Positions 43,269 through 52,569 are shown, counted from the first letter of the stretch. The stretch is DNA of 64,000 nucleotides from Devosia sp. FKR38 (GCF_005222805.1 NZ_STGC01000005.1:2251256-2315255), one strand, 5' to 3'. Numbers and translations are program-made. Notes: generated from the letters alone by a model not told the origin.

Positions 43269-44796
43269 CATGCGCCTCCGTGGCTCCGTGCACGCCGCCC
43301 ATCAGCAGGCCGATTTCTTCAATGGACATCTCCGCATTGGGCTTGGCTGGTGACAGCTGTCCCAGGTTGATCACCGCCAGCGTGTCGCACAGCGCCCTGA
43401 GCTCATCCAGATCCTGGCTGATCACCACGATGGCTGAACCCACCGCTGCCAGATCGACCAGCGCCTGGTGAATCGCGGCCGCCGCGCCGGCATCCACACC
43501 CCAGGTCGGCTGGCTCACCACCAGCACGCTGGGCTTCTGCAGGATCTCCCGGCCCATGATGTATTTCTGCAGATTGCCCCCCGAGAGCGAGCCGGCCATG
43601 GACGCCGGGCCCAGCGCCTTGACGGCAAACTCGGCAATCACCTTGCCGGTATAGGTGCGGGCCGCGCCCGAATTGATCAGGCCCATCACCACCATGCCCA
43701 GGCGATCGCGCGCCGTCAGCACCGAGTTGTCGCTCAGCGAGAATTCGCCCACCGCAGCGTGGCCATTGCGCTCTTCGGGCACCGCACAAAGACCGCGCTT
43801 GCGCCGCTCCGTGGTATCCAGCAGCCCCAGCGGAAAGCCATCAATAGTGATGCTTTCCGCATCATCGGAGCGGATTTCCCCGCTCAGGGCATCGAGCAGC
43901 GCATTCTGCCCATTGCCCGCGACCCCGGCGATGCCGAAGATCTCGCCGGCCCGCACGGTGAAGCTCACCTTGTTGACGGGCACATCGAAATGGCCCGTCT
44001 TTGCCGTCGACAGGCGCGACACCACCAGCTTGGGTTCGCCCATGCTGCGCCCTTCCGGTCGCACGATATCCTTGAGGCCCGCGCCGATCATCTTTTCTGC
44101 CATCGACCGGCTGGTCTCCTGCTTGGGGTCGCAGGTGTCCACCAGGCGGCCACCGCGCAGGATCGTCGCCGTGTCGCACAGCGCCTTGATCTCATGCAGC
44201 TTGTGGGAAATGTACAGAATGGAACAGCCCTGCGCAGCAAGCCGGCGCAACACGTCGAACAGCTGTTCCACTTCCTGTGGCGTCAGCACCGACGTGGGCT
44301 CATCCATGATCAGCAGCTTGGGCTCGAGCAGCAGGGCGCGAACGATTTCGATGCGCTGGCGTTCGCCCACCGACAGGGTCGCCACCGTACGGTGCGGGTC
44401 GAGCAGCAGCCCATATTGCGCCATCACCTGGCGAATCCGCGCCTCAAGGTCCCGTGCCGGAATCTTGGCATCCATGCCCAAGGCAATGTTTTCCAACACC
44501 GTGAGCGCTTCGAACAGGCTGAAATGCTGGAAAACCATGCCGATGCCCAGCTTGCGGGCGGCCTTGGGGCTGGACACCACAACCGGCTGCCCGTCCCAGA
44601 CGATTTCGCCGGCGTCGGGCTGCATGATCCCGTAGATCATCTTGACCAGTGTGGACTTGCCAGCGCCGTTCTCGCCCAGCAGGGCATGAATCTCGCCCGG
44701 CTTCACCGAAAAACTGACGTTGTCATTGGCCAGCACGCCTGGAAAGCGTTTGGTGATGCCGGTCAGTTGCAACCGCAATGGCATATCAACGTCCAT
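43252..44796 (-). CDS. ABC transporter ATP-binding protein, double domain, nucleoside/purine type
   Basis: 514 residues with two ABC domains. The first has Walker A GENGAGKST, signature LSVGERQR and Walker B LLIMDEPTSVL. The second has a degenerate Walker A (GVAGNGQNAL), signature LSGGNLQK and VSQPTWGVD, so only the first is likely fully catalytic; this is normal for the family. It energises the two permeases that follow. Its ATG lies inside the 3' end of xdhC (11-base overlap), tying import to purine oxidation. Confidence 0.93.
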   Translation of the reverse strand: MDVDMPLRLQLTGITKRFPGVLANDNVSFSVKPGEIHALLGENGAGKSTLVKMIYGIMQPDAGEIVWDGQPVVVSSPKAARKLGIGMVFQHFSLFEALTVLENIALGMDAKIPARDLEARIRQVMAQYGLLLDPHRTVATLSVGERQRIEIVRALLLEPKLLIMDEPTSVLTPQEVEQLFDVLRRLAAQGCSILYISHKLHEIKALCDTATILRGGRLVDTCDPKQETSRSMAEKMIGAGLKDIVRPEGRSMGEPKLVVSRLSTAKTGHFDVPVNKVSFTVRAGEIFGIAGVAGNGQNALLDALSGEIRSDDAESITIDGFPLGLLDTTERRKRGLCAVPEERNGHAAVGEFSLSDNSVLTARDRLGMVVMGLINSGAARTYTGKVIAEFAVKALGPASMAGSLSGGNLQKYIMGREILQKPSVLVVSQPTWGVDAGAAAAIHQALVDLAAVGSAIVVISQDLDELRALCDTLAVINLGQLSPAKPNAEMSIEEIGLLMGGVHGATEAHDAVPA

Positions 44797-45649
44797 GTAT
44801 CGCCCCCGTGTGAACGGGGACGGCTGCCCGCGCGATATCAGCTTCCCATTGCCCAATGTGGACCATAATTTCCGCCGCCGCCAGTACCCCGATGACTTCC
44901 GGCCGCTTATCCCCAAGCCCCTGCTTGCCGATCGGCAAAACCAGCCGCTCCAGAGCCGCCGCGTCACCGCCCTCGCCGGTGAACCAGCTGGCAAAGCGCG
45001 CCCGCTTGGTCGCCGATCCCACCATGCCGATATAAGCCGCGTCGGTCCGCGCCAATGCCTCCTGTGCGATCAGGAAATCCAGCGCATGGTCATGCGTGAC
45101 GATCACAAAACTGCTGCCCGCCGGCGCTCTGCGCACCACGGCCTCCGGCATGGCCACCACCTGCGCCGTGATGGTTGGCGGCAGCAGGGCAATCTCCTCG
45201 CGCCGCGTGTCGATCACGCTCAGCCGCACCGGCATCATGGCAAGGATCTGCGCCAGCGCCCGCCCCACATGGCCGGCGCCGAACACATAAACGCTTGGCA
45301 ACGCCGCGTCCTCGGCCGCAACCCGGCGCGTCAGTTCGGTCCGCCGCGCTGGGTCGAGCAGGCTCAGCGTCACCCCGACCCGGCCGCCGCAGCATTGCCC
45401 GATCTCAGGGCCCAGCGGCACATCCATGGCTTCACTGGCAAGGCCAGCCGCCAGCAGGCGCCGCGCATGTTCGATCACCAGATATTCCAGCGCCCCGCCA
45501 CCAATGGTGCCGAAGAGATCGCTGGCACTCACCAGCATGAAAGTGCCCTGCTCCCGTGGGGACGATCCCCGCACCGAGGTCAGCTCGCAGACGATGGCGT
45601 CGCCAGTGCCGGCAAGGAAGCTGGAGAGCTGGGCAGCGCGGCGGGTCAT
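44786..45649 (-). CDS. xdhC: Xanthine dehydrogenase accessory protein XdhC
   Basis: 287 residues. XdhC binds sulfurated molybdenum cofactor and inserts it into xanthine dehydrogenase. The family's GSSPREQGTFMLV and the CCGGRV motif (EIGQCCGGRVGVTLSLL) are present, with a Rossmann-like C-terminal half (YVFGAGHVGRALAQIL). It follows xdhB by 55 bases and overlaps the transporter ATPase start, so it bridges two functional blocks in one operon. Confidence 0.95.
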   Translation of the reverse strand: MTRRAAQLSSFLAGTGDAIVCELTSVRGSSPREQGTFMLVSASDLFGTIGGGALEYLVIEHARRLLAAGLASEAMDVPLGPEIGQCCGGRVGVTLSLLDPARRTELTRRVAAEDAALPSVYVFGAGHVGRALAQILAMMPVRLSVIDTRREEIALLPPTITAQVVAMPEAVVRRAPAGSSFVIVTHDHALDFLIAQEALARTDAAYIGMVGSATKRARFASWFTGEGGDAAALERLVLPIGKQGLGDKRPEVIGVLAAAEIMVHIGQWEADIARAAVPVHTGAIHGR

Positions 45650-45704
45650 GGCCTGGCCCCGTGTGTCGGGGGGATCAGCAGGTCACCTGAGGCCGCAGTC
45701 GCCA

Positions 45705-48041
45705 TCATGCCTGTTTGTGCTCCCGCGCCAGCCGCTGCACACCCATCAGCACCCGCTCGGGCGTGATCGGCGTATTGAGCCGCGGCGCTATTGCGTAGTC
45801 GGCGACACTTGCCACCGCCATGGACAGCGCCTCCATCACGCTCATCGCCAGCATGAACGGCGGCTCACCGACTGCCTTGGAGCGGCCGATGGTGGGCTCG
45901 GTATTGACCGACCATTCCGCCAGCCGCACGTTGAAGATCGGCGGCACATCGCTGGCCAGCGGGATCTTGTAGGTCGATGGCGCCTTGGTGCGCAGCTGAC
46001 CCTTGTCGTCCCACACCAATTCCTCGGTGGTCAGCCAGCCCAGGCCTTGCACGAACCCACCCTCGATCTGGCCGGTATCGATCGCCGGATTGAGCGAATG
46101 ACCGACGTCATGGAGGATATCGACCCGGTCGACGGTATATTCGCCGGTTAGCGTATCAATGGTCACCTCGCTCACCGAGGCGCCATAGGCATAATAGTAG
46201 AATGGACGCCCGCGACCGGTCGCCCGATCCCAATGGATCTTCGGCGTCTGATAGAAGCCGGCGGCCGAGAGCTGCACCCGGTTGAGATAGGCCGAGGCTG
46301 CCAGCTCGGCAAAGCCGACGAACTTGTCGCCGCATTCGACCCCGCCCGGCACCCAGCGCACATCGGCCTCGGCCACATTGTGCAGCTTGGCGGCATGGGC
46401 GGTCATCCGTTCCTTGATCTGCCGCGCCGCATCGAACGCGGCCATGCCATTGAGGTCGGTGCCTGACGAGGCGGCGGTGGCCGAGGTATTGGGCACCTTG
46501 CCAGTGCTGGTGGCCATGATCTTGACCGTGTCCAGCCCTACGCCAAAGGCATCGGCCAGCACCTGGGCGACCTTGATATAGAGCCCCTGCCCCATTTCGG
46601 TGCCGCCATGGCTGAGATGGATCGAGCCATCCTTATAGACATGCACCAGCGCGCCGGCCTGATTGTACCAGGTGGCCGTGAACGAGATGCCGAATTTGAC
46701 CGGCGTCAACGCGATGCCCTTCTTGAGGATCGGGCTGCCAGCATTGTATTTCACGATCGCTGCACGCCGCGCCTGATAGTCCGCGCTGGCCTCCAGCTCA
46801 TCAACCACGCGGTGAATGATGTTGTCGGTCACTTCCTGGTGGTAGGGCGTGATGTTGTTGCTGTCGGTGCCATAGAAATTGGCCTTGCGGATCTCCAGCG
46901 GATCCTTGCCCAGGCTATAGGCGATGTCCTCGATCCAACGTTCGGCCGCCAGCATGCCCTGCGGGCCGCCGAAGCCGCGGAACGCCGTATTGCTCACCGT
47001 ATTGGTATAGAGCGGTTCGCTCCGCACCCGCACCGCCGGATACCAATAGGCATTGTCGGCATGAAACAGCGCCCGGTCGGTCACCGGACCGCTGAGGTCG
47101 GACGAAAAGCCCGCGCGCGCGCCATAGACCGCGTCCACAGCGTGGATCTTGCCGCTCTCGTCATAGCCGACATCATAGTCGACCACGAAATCATGCCGCT
47201 TGCCGGTAGCGGTCATGTCATCGTCGCGGTCTGGCCGCAGCTTGCAGGCGCGGTTCCATTTTTTGGCAGCCAGGGCGGCCACCGCCGCGAACAGATTGCT
47301 CTGCGTTTCCTTGCCGCCAAAGCCGCCGCCCATGCGCCGCACATTGACCGTCACGGCATGCTGGCGAATGCCCAGCACCTGGGCCACCATCACCTGCACT
47401 TCGGTGGGATGCTGGGTGGAGGAATAGACCGTCACGTCCTCGTCTTCGCCCGGCACCGCTATGGCGATCTGACCTTCGAGGTAGAAGTGATCCTGCCCGC
47501 CGATCTCCATGCTGCCTTTGACCCGGCGCGGCGCACCGGCCATGCCGGCGGCCATATCGCCGCGCTCAAGCTTGAGCGGCGGCGTCACCAACGTCCCGCC
47601 GGCCGCCTGCGCCGCCCGCACATGGGTGACAAACGGCAGCGGCCTATAGTCAATCTTGGCCAGATGGGCGGCTCGCCGCGCCAGCTCGCGCGTTTCGGCA
47701 ATCACTGCAAACAGCGGCTGCCCCCAGAAATGCACCTTGTCCACAGGGAACAGCGGTTCGTCATGGCTATGATTGGAGCTGACGTCATTGTCGCCGGGGA
47801 CATCGGCCGCCGTCAGCACGCCGATCACGCCCGGCGCCGCCAAAGTCGCGGAAAAATCCATGCCGGCGATCTCGGCATGCGGATTGGTTGAGAGGCCAAG
47901 ATAGGCATGCATCGTGCCCGCCGGTTCGACCAGATCGTCGATATATTCGGCCGTGCCGGTCACATGCTTGGGGCCGCTGTCGTGGCGGGTTCCCACATGC
48001 AGGGACGACAGGGCAATGGCGGTCTGTGGTTTGGGATCCAT
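45705..48041 (-). CDS. xdhB: Xanthine dehydrogenase, molybdopterin-binding subunit
   Basis: 778 residues. GGAGG lies seven bases before the ATG at 48041; TGATG gives a one-base overlap with the xdhA stop. Molybdopterin-subunit landmarks are clear: HAYLGLSTNPHAEI, EGQIAIAVPGEDEDV, RRMGGGFGGKETQ, TAFRGFGGPQGM, GGTEMGQGLYIKVAQVLADA and SSGTDLNGMAAFDA, with the active-site Glu in VGEPPFMLAM. It oxidises hypoxanthine to xanthine and xanthine to urate together with XdhA. Confidence 0.96.
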   Translation of the reverse strand: MDPKPQTAIALSSLHVGTRHDSGPKHVTGTAEYIDDLVEPAGTMHAYLGLSTNPHAEIAGMDFSATLAAPGVIGVLTAADVPGDNDVSSNHSHDEPLFPVDKVHFWGQPLFAVIAETRELARRAAHLAKIDYRPLPFVTHVRAAQAAGGTLVTPPLKLERGDMAAGMAGAPRRVKGSMEIGGQDHFYLEGQIAIAVPGEDEDVTVYSSTQHPTEVQVMVAQVLGIRQHAVTVNVRRMGGGFGGKETQSNLFAAVAALAAKKWNRACKLRPDRDDDMTATGKRHDFVVDYDVGYDESGKIHAVDAVYGARAGFSSDLSGPVTDRALFHADNAYWYPAVRVRSEPLYTNTVSNTAFRGFGGPQGMLAAERWIEDIAYSLGKDPLEIRKANFYGTDSNNITPYHQEVTDNIIHRVVDELEASADYQARRAAIVKYNAGSPILKKGIALTPVKFGISFTATWYNQAGALVHVYKDGSIHLSHGGTEMGQGLYIKVAQVLADAFGVGLDTVKIMATSTGKVPNTSATAASSGTDLNGMAAFDAARQIKERMTAHAAKLHNVAEADVRWVPGGVECGDKFVGFAELAASAYLNRVQLSAAGFYQTPKIHWDRATGRGRPFYYYAYGASVSEVTIDTLTGEYTVDRVDILHDVGHSLNPAIDTGQIEGGFVQGLGWLTTEELVWDDKGQLRTKAPSTYKIPLASDVPPIFNVRLAEWSVNTEPTIGRSKAVGEPPFMLAMSVMEALSMAVASVADYAIAPRLNTPITPERVLMGVQRLAREHKQA

Positions 48042-49507
48042 CACGCCACCTCCCGCCGCAGTCGCTGGCCCTGGCCAGTGGTCTCAAGGAAGAAGCGTTT
48101 GAGCAGGTTCTGCGCACTCAGCAGCCGGTAGTCGGCGCTGGCCCGCATGTCCGAGATCGGCTGATAATCCGCAGCAAACGCTGCCATGGCGGCCTCGACG
48201 CTCTCCAGCGTCCAGGGCTGGCCCACCAGCGCCGCCTCGACGGCCTTGGCCCGCTTGGGCGTGGCCGCCATGCCGCCAAAGGCAATGCGCGCCATGCCCA
48301 CCACCCCGGCGTCATTGATGAACACCCGGAAGGCGCCGCACAGCGCCGAAATATCCTCTTCGCGGCGCTTGGAGATCTTGTAGACCGCGAAGCGCTCACC
48401 CGCCGGCAACAGCGGAATGGTCACGCTCTCGACGAACTCGCCCGGCTGCCGGTCCTGCTTGCCATAGGCCAGGAAATAGTCTTCCAGCTTGATCTCGCGC
48501 CGATGCTCGCCCCGCCGCAGATGCAGCTTGGCGCCCAGCGCGATGAACGGCGGCGGCGTGTCGCCGATGGGCGAACCATTGGCGATATTGCCACCGATCG
48601 TGCCCATGTTGCGCACCTGCTCGCCGGCAATGCGGTCCCACAGTTCCGCCATCGCAGGAAAAGCCGCCGTCAGCGTCGGCATGGCCTCCGAATAGCTCAC
48701 CCCGGCGTAAAAGCGGATTTCGCTGGCGTTCTCGGCAATGCGCTTGAGCTCCTGCAGATGGCCGATGAAGATCACCGGGCCGATGCGCCGCATGAACTTG
48801 GTGACCCATAGCCCCACATCGGTCGAGCCGGCCACGATGGTCGCCTCGGGGTTGGACTCATAGACTGCAGCGAAATCGTCGAGCGATGCCGGCACGATAA
48901 TGCGGTTCTCGCCTTCGCCGATCTCCACGCGGCTGCCATCGTGGATGGCCTTGATCTGCGCCTTGAGCGCAATGCGCTCGGCCAGCAGCGGATCGCCCTG
49001 CGGCAGGCCATAGCTCGACATCGCCTGCGCCGCGCGAATGATCGGCGCATAGCCGGTGCAGCGGCAGAGATTGCCTTGCAGCGCCTTCTCGATGGCCGAC
49101 TGGCTGGGTTCCGGATTGCGCATCCATAGCCCATAAAGGCTCATCACAAAGCCCGGCGTGCAGAAGCCGCACTGGCTGCCATGGTGATCCACCATCGCCT
49201 GCTGCACCGGATGCAGATTGCCGTTCTCGCCACGCAAATGCTCGATGGTCACCACATGGGTGCCGTGCAGGCTCCCCACGAAGCGGATGCAGGCGGTGAC
49301 CGAGTCATAGATGATCTCGTCATCCATCAGCCGGCCAACCAGCACGGTGCAGGCGCCGCAGTCGCCCTCCGCGCAGCCCTCCTTGGAGCCGCGCAGCCGG
49401 CGCTCCAGCCGCAGCCAGTCCAGCAATGTCAGGTCTGGCGGCACATCGGTCAGGCTGATCGCCTCACCATTGAGAACAAAGCGAATAGCGCCCGATACTG
49501 CGGTCAT
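48041..49507 (-). CDS. xdhA: Xanthine dehydrogenase, FAD/2Fe-2S subunit
   Basis: 488 residues combining a plant-type 2Fe-2S domain (GCAEGDCGACTVLVG near residues 43-57), a second 2Fe-2S helical domain (QCGFCTPGF, CRCTGYAPI) and an FAD-binding domain (IVAGSTDVGLWV, NMGTIGGNIANGSPIGD). This is the usual XdhA arrangement; it passes electrons from the molybdenum centre to NAD+. It is three bases after uraH and one base from xdhB. Confidence 0.96.
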   Translation of the reverse strand: MTAVSGAIRFVLNGEAISLTDVPPDLTLLDWLRLERRLRGSKEGCAEGDCGACTVLVGRLMDDEIIYDSVTACIRFVGSLHGTHVVTIEHLRGENGNLHPVQQAMVDHHGSQCGFCTPGFVMSLYGLWMRNPEPSQSAIEKALQGNLCRCTGYAPIIRAAQAMSSYGLPQGDPLLAERIALKAQIKAIHDGSRVEIGEGENRIIVPASLDDFAAVYESNPEATIVAGSTDVGLWVTKFMRRIGPVIFIGHLQELKRIAENASEIRFYAGVSYSEAMPTLTAAFPAMAELWDRIAGEQVRNMGTIGGNIANGSPIGDTPPPFIALGAKLHLRRGEHRREIKLEDYFLAYGKQDRQPGEFVESVTIPLLPAGERFAVYKISKRREEDISALCGAFRVFINDAGVVGMARIAFGGMAATPKRAKAVEAALVGQPWTLESVEAAMAAFAADYQPISDMRASADYRLLSAQNLLKRFFLETTGQGQRLRREVA

Positions 49508-49510
49508 GCC

Positions 49511-49867
49511 TCAGCTCCCCCGATAGGTGGAATAGGCAAACGGGCTCACCAGCAGCGGCACGTGATAATGCTTGTCCTCGGAAATCGTGAAGCGGATCGG
49601 CACCACATCGAGGAACGGCGTCTCGATCTCGACGCCCAGCCGCTCGAAATACTGCCCGACGTGAAAGTGGATTTCGAACTCACCATGCTGGAATTGCTGC
49701 TCATCGAGCAGCGGCTGATCTACCCGTCCATCGGCATTGGTATAGCTGTCGGTGATATGGTGGGTGTGGTCCCCGTGCACGAACAGCAGCTCGATGCGCA
49801 TGCCCCGCGCCGGCTTGCCGTGCATGGTATCCAGCACATGGGTCGTCAGACGCCCGTTTCCCGCCAT
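49511..49867 (-). CDS. uraH: 5-hydroxyisourate hydrolase
   Basis: 118 residues, a transthyretin-like protein. Both signatures are intact: RLTTHVLDTMHGKPARGM at the start and the C-terminal YRGS tetrapeptide. It converts 5-hydroxyisourate, the PuuD product, to OHCU. No Sec signal is seen, so it is cytoplasmic. It is the first gene of the uraH-xdhABC-transporter operon and lies divergent from a LysR regulator. Confidence 0.96.
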   Translation of the reverse strand: MAGNGRLTTHVLDTMHGKPARGMRIELLFVHGDHTHHITDSYTNADGRVDQPLLDEQQFQHGEFEIHFHVGQYFERLGVEIETPFLDVVPIRFTISEDKHYHVPLLVSPFAYSTYRGS

Positions 49868-49921
49868 AGTCCTGCTCCTGCTGTCGTCCCCGCATCAAGC
49901 TTAGTACGCGGCCGATTGTTC

Positions 49922-49934
49922 TTGATATACTCAA
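49922..49934. promoter_or_regulatory. Candidate LysR-type operator
   Basis: TTGATATACTCAA is a TTGA-N5-TCAA dyad with T-N11-A geometry, lying in the gap between divergent uraH and the LysR regulator. This is the classical position for control of both promoters. Confidence 0.55.
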
Positions 49935-49979
49935 ATTGGGAGCACTATGCTGCCAAAACGGCAACAGGGAAAGCCCTAC

Positions 49980-50960
49980 ATGGAACAGCGCAGTCCGCCC
50001 GAGCGCCCGCGCGAAAACGCCCTTTCGGCCGGCCTGCTGGCCCGGGTGTTTCACCAGCCATCGCTGATCTATTTCAACGCTGTCGCCACCCATCTCTCCA
50101 TCCGCGAGGCGGCGCGCCGGCTCAATATCGCCTCCTCGGCCGTCACCCGCCAGGTCGCCCAGCTCGAGGACGCGCTGGGCATCGCCCTGTTCCTCCGCGA
50201 GAAGAGGCGGCTGCGCCTGTCGCCGGCTGGCGAAATCCTCTTCCGCCACGCCCGCCGTCTCACCGCGCCCATGGAAGCGGCGGTCTCGGAGATCGAACTG
50301 CTGCGCGGCTTGCGCTCCGGCGCGGTGCGCATTGGGGCGGCCGAAAGCGTCGGCCTGTCCTTCCTGCCCCGGTTGATCACCGATTTCGGCAAGCGCTATC
50401 CCCGGCTCAACATCGACGTCTCGGTGATCTCCTCGGCCGAGGTGATCGAACGCCTGCTCGACGAGCGCATCGACATCGGCTTTGGCTTCATCGCCAAGCC
50501 GCCCCGCCAGATCGACATCGCCTTCCGCCGCGACGTGCCCATCGGCGTGGTCATGACATCAGACCACCCCCTGGCCGGGCTGCGCAAGCTGACCATGCAG
50601 CAATGCCTCGAACATCCCCTGGCCGTGGCCAAGCCCGAGATTTCCATCCGCGAGGTCATCGAGCCCTTCCTGCGCCAGTCCGCCACCATCCTGCCGCCGC
50701 TGGTCGAGGTCGATTCCATCCGCATGCTGGTCGAGCTGGCGCTGGGCGGCCACTATGCCTCGATCATGACGCCCATCGGCGCCCAGGGCGAAGTGGAGTC
50801 AGGACGCCTGGTGTTCCGCCCGCTCGACGATGGCGGCCTGCCCACCAACCGCTTCGGCATCATGCTGCGCGCCGGCACGCCACTCCACCTGGCGCCGGCG
50901 ATCTTTTTCGACCACGCCAAATCCTATTTCGACAATCTGGTGCTGCCCGGCGCCATCTAG
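49980..50960 (+). CDS. LysR-family transcriptional regulator
   Basis: 326 residues from the ATG at 49980 (AGGGA nine bases upstream); an ATG at 49947 would add 11 residues. The helix-turn-helix is HLSIREAARRLNIASSAVTR, followed by QLEDALGIALF. The C-terminal part is a periplasmic-binding-like effector domain (GAVRIGAAESVGLSFLPRLI). It is divergent from uraH-xdhAB and probably regulates purine catabolism in response to a pathway intermediate. Confidence 0.92.
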   Translation: MEQRSPPERPRENALSAGLLARVFHQPSLIYFNAVATHLSIREAARRLNIASSAVTRQVAQLEDALGIALFLREKRRLRLSPAGEILFRHARRLTAPMEAAVSEIELLRGLRSGAVRIGAAESVGLSFLPRLITDFGKRYPRLNIDVSVISSAEVIERLLDERIDIGFGFIAKPPRQIDIAFRRDVPIGVVMTSDHPLAGLRKLTMQQCLEHPLAVAKPEISIREVIEPFLRQSATILPPLVEVDSIRMLVELALGGHYASIMTPIGAQGEVESGRLVFRPLDDGGLPTNRFGIMLRAGTPLHLAPAIFFDHAKSYFDNLVLPGAI

Positions 50961-50996
50961 GTCGCCGATGCGATCCGACACGCTTGCTTGACATTC

Positions 50997-51039
50997 ATTC
51001 ACGATTGGCTATTGGTTCTATTCATAGCCAATCGTGAAT
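50997..51039. promoter_or_regulatory. Perfect 16-bp-arm operator of the ArsR operon
   Basis: ATTCACGATTGGCTAT (50997-51012) is exactly mirrored at 51024-51039, with an 11-base spacer. TTGACA at 50988-50993 is a likely -35, so a bound ArsR dimer would cover the promoter. It ends eight bases before the regulator's ATG. Confidence 0.8.
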
Positions 51040-51047
51040 GGTTTGCC

Positions 51048-51371
51048 ATGAATGCGCATCAGGATGCCCTCTTTCGCTCGCTCGCCGATCCGACACGGCG
51101 CGCCATATTCGAGCAGCTTTGCAGGCATGGTGAACAAACCGTTGGGACACTGACCAGCGTGGCCGGGGTCGCCCAACCCACGGTCTCCAAACACCTCGCC
51201 GTGCTCAAGCAGGCCGGTCTGGTGCAGGATCGCCATGCCGGCCGGCAAACCCACTATTCCGCCCGGGCGCAGGCCCTGTTGCCGTTGATGGATTGGACCA
51301 GAGAGATGACCGGCTTCTGGGAGGCGCGGCTCGACGCCCTCGAAAATTTGCTCACAAGGATAGACCAATGA
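51048..51371 (+). CDS. ArsR-family transcriptional repressor
   Basis: 107 residues. The winged helix is clear: RSLADPTRRAIFEQL, TSVAGVAQPTVSKHLAVLKQ, AGLVQDRHAGRQTHY. It has one Cys and no ArsR or SmtB metal-site pattern, so it is unlikely to sense a metal; it resembles the SdpR-like group found with SRPBCC proteins. A perfect operator lies directly upstream. It leads a four-gene unit ending in an AHSA1/SRPBCC protein, and the next gene starts in its stop codon. Confidence 0.9.
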   Translation: MNAHQDALFRSLADPTRRAIFEQLCRHGEQTVGTLTSVAGVAQPTVSKHLAVLKQAGLVQDRHAGRQTHYSARAQALLPLMDWTREMTGFWEARLDALENLLTRIDQ

Positions 51372-51592
51372 TCCGCTTCATCCGCAGCTTTCATCGCTGG
51401 ACCTCGATAGCCTTCACCCTCACCGTCATCGCCAACTTCGTTGCAATCGGTTTCATGGGCCAGGCCAACGTACCGCCCTTTATTACCTATTCTCCGCTCT
51501 TGCCGCTGTTCCTGCTGCTGTTCTCGGGCCTGTTCATGTTCTTCCAGCCCTATTTCGCCCGGCGCCGGGCAAGCATGGCGGGTGATCGATGA
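51368..51592 (+). CDS. Small two-helix membrane protein
   Basis: 74 residues starting in the stop of the ArsR gene (ATGA). Two hydrophobic helices are visible, SIAFTLTVIANFVAIGFMG and LLPLFLLLFSGLFMFF, with a basic C-terminus (RRRASMAGDR). Both adjoining overlaps are four bases, so it is translated within the operon. Function unknown. Confidence 0.8.
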   Translation: MIRFIRSFHRWTSIAFTLTVIANFVAIGFMGQANVPPFITYSPLLPLFLLLFSGLFMFFQPYFARRRASMAGDR

Positions 51593-52011
51593 CATTTTCC
51601 AAGAACAGTGCCGCCGATCTCGCCACCGGGGCCACGCCAAGGGAACTGATCGACAGGCGCATTGCCGACCTGCCCGACTGGCGCGGCCAAAAGCTCGCAC
51701 ACCTGCGCAAACTCATCCACGAGGCCCTGCCCGACGTCGAGGAAGAATGGAAATGGGGAAAGCCGGTGTGGTCGCACAATGGATTGCTGTGCACCGGCGA
51801 GGTCTATAAGGCCGCCGTCAAAACCACCTTCCCCAAGGGCGCTTCGCTCGCCGATCCCGACCACCTGTTCAATTCGAGCATGGAGGGCAATGTCCGCCGC
51901 GCCATCGATTTCTTCGAGGGTGGGGCCATAAACGAGGCTGCCTTCAAGGACCTGATCAAGGCCGCCGCCCTGGCCAATAGTGACGCTACCGCCGCCAAAG
52001 CAAAGAAATAG
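51589..52011 (+). CDS. DUF1801-family protein
   Basis: 140 residues, starting in the previous stop (ATGA). The LRKLIHEALPDVEEEWKWGK followed by PVWSH and KTTFPKGASL is the pattern of the DUF1801/YdhG group. These proteins have an SRPBCC-partner history but no known activity. The C-terminus is Ala/Lys-rich. Confidence 0.85.
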   Translation: MTFSKNSAADLATGATPRELIDRRIADLPDWRGQKLAHLRKLIHEALPDVEEEWKWGKPVWSHNGLLCTGEVYKAAVKTTFPKGASLADPDHLFNSSMEGNVRRAIDFFEGGAINEAAFKDLIKAAALANSDATAAKAKK

Positions 52012-52019
52012 GACCCGCC

Positions 52020-52448
52020 ATGAACACGGACACCCAAACCCGCTCGGTCGTCGTTGAGCGCGAGATTGCCCAGCCGACTGCCAAGATCTGGCGGGCGCTG
52101 ACCCAGTCGCACCTGATTTCCGAATGGCTGATGAGCAATGATTTCGACCTCAAGGTCGGCCACAAGTTCAAGCTGCGCGGCGAATGGGGCGGCGTCCTCG
52201 ACTGCGAAGTGCTGCTCATCGAGCCCGAGCGGTCGCTGTCCTATGCCTGGGACCATACCAATGACAATCCGCTCTACGCCCTCAAGAGCGTCGTCACCTA
52301 CACACTGACTCCCACGGCATCCGGCACGCATCTGCGCGTCGAACAGGCTGGCTTTCGGCCCGAACAGAAACAGGCCTTTGGTGGGGCCCACGCCGGCTGG
52401 AAGCAGTTTCTGGAGAAGCTGGAAGCAACGGCCGCGCGGGACCCCTGA
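52020..52448 (+). CDS. SRPBCC/AHSA1-family protein
   Basis: 142 residues. VVEREIAQPTAKIWRALTQS and the later GEWGGVLDCEVLLIEPERSL fit the AHSA1 branch of the START-like fold, which binds hydrophobic ligands. It closes the ArsR operon, eight bases after the DUF1801 gene. ArsR plus AHSA1 pairs are widespread and their ligands mostly unknown. Confidence 0.9.
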   Translation: MNTDTQTRSVVVEREIAQPTAKIWRALTQSHLISEWLMSNDFDLKVGHKFKLRGEWGGVLDCEVLLIEPERSLSYAWDHTNDNPLYALKSVVTYTLTPTASGTHLRVEQAGFRPEQKQAFGGAHAGWKQFLEKLEATAARDP

Positions 52449-52569
52449 ATCGGCCTGGCGCGAGAGGCCCCCTTGTTGCTACGCCTGGATGGGGCGGGAG
52501 CAAGGGGGGCGGCGAAGGCGCGATAGCACTGCATGGCCACTAGCGTCCTCGCCCGGGTTCTGCTTACCA

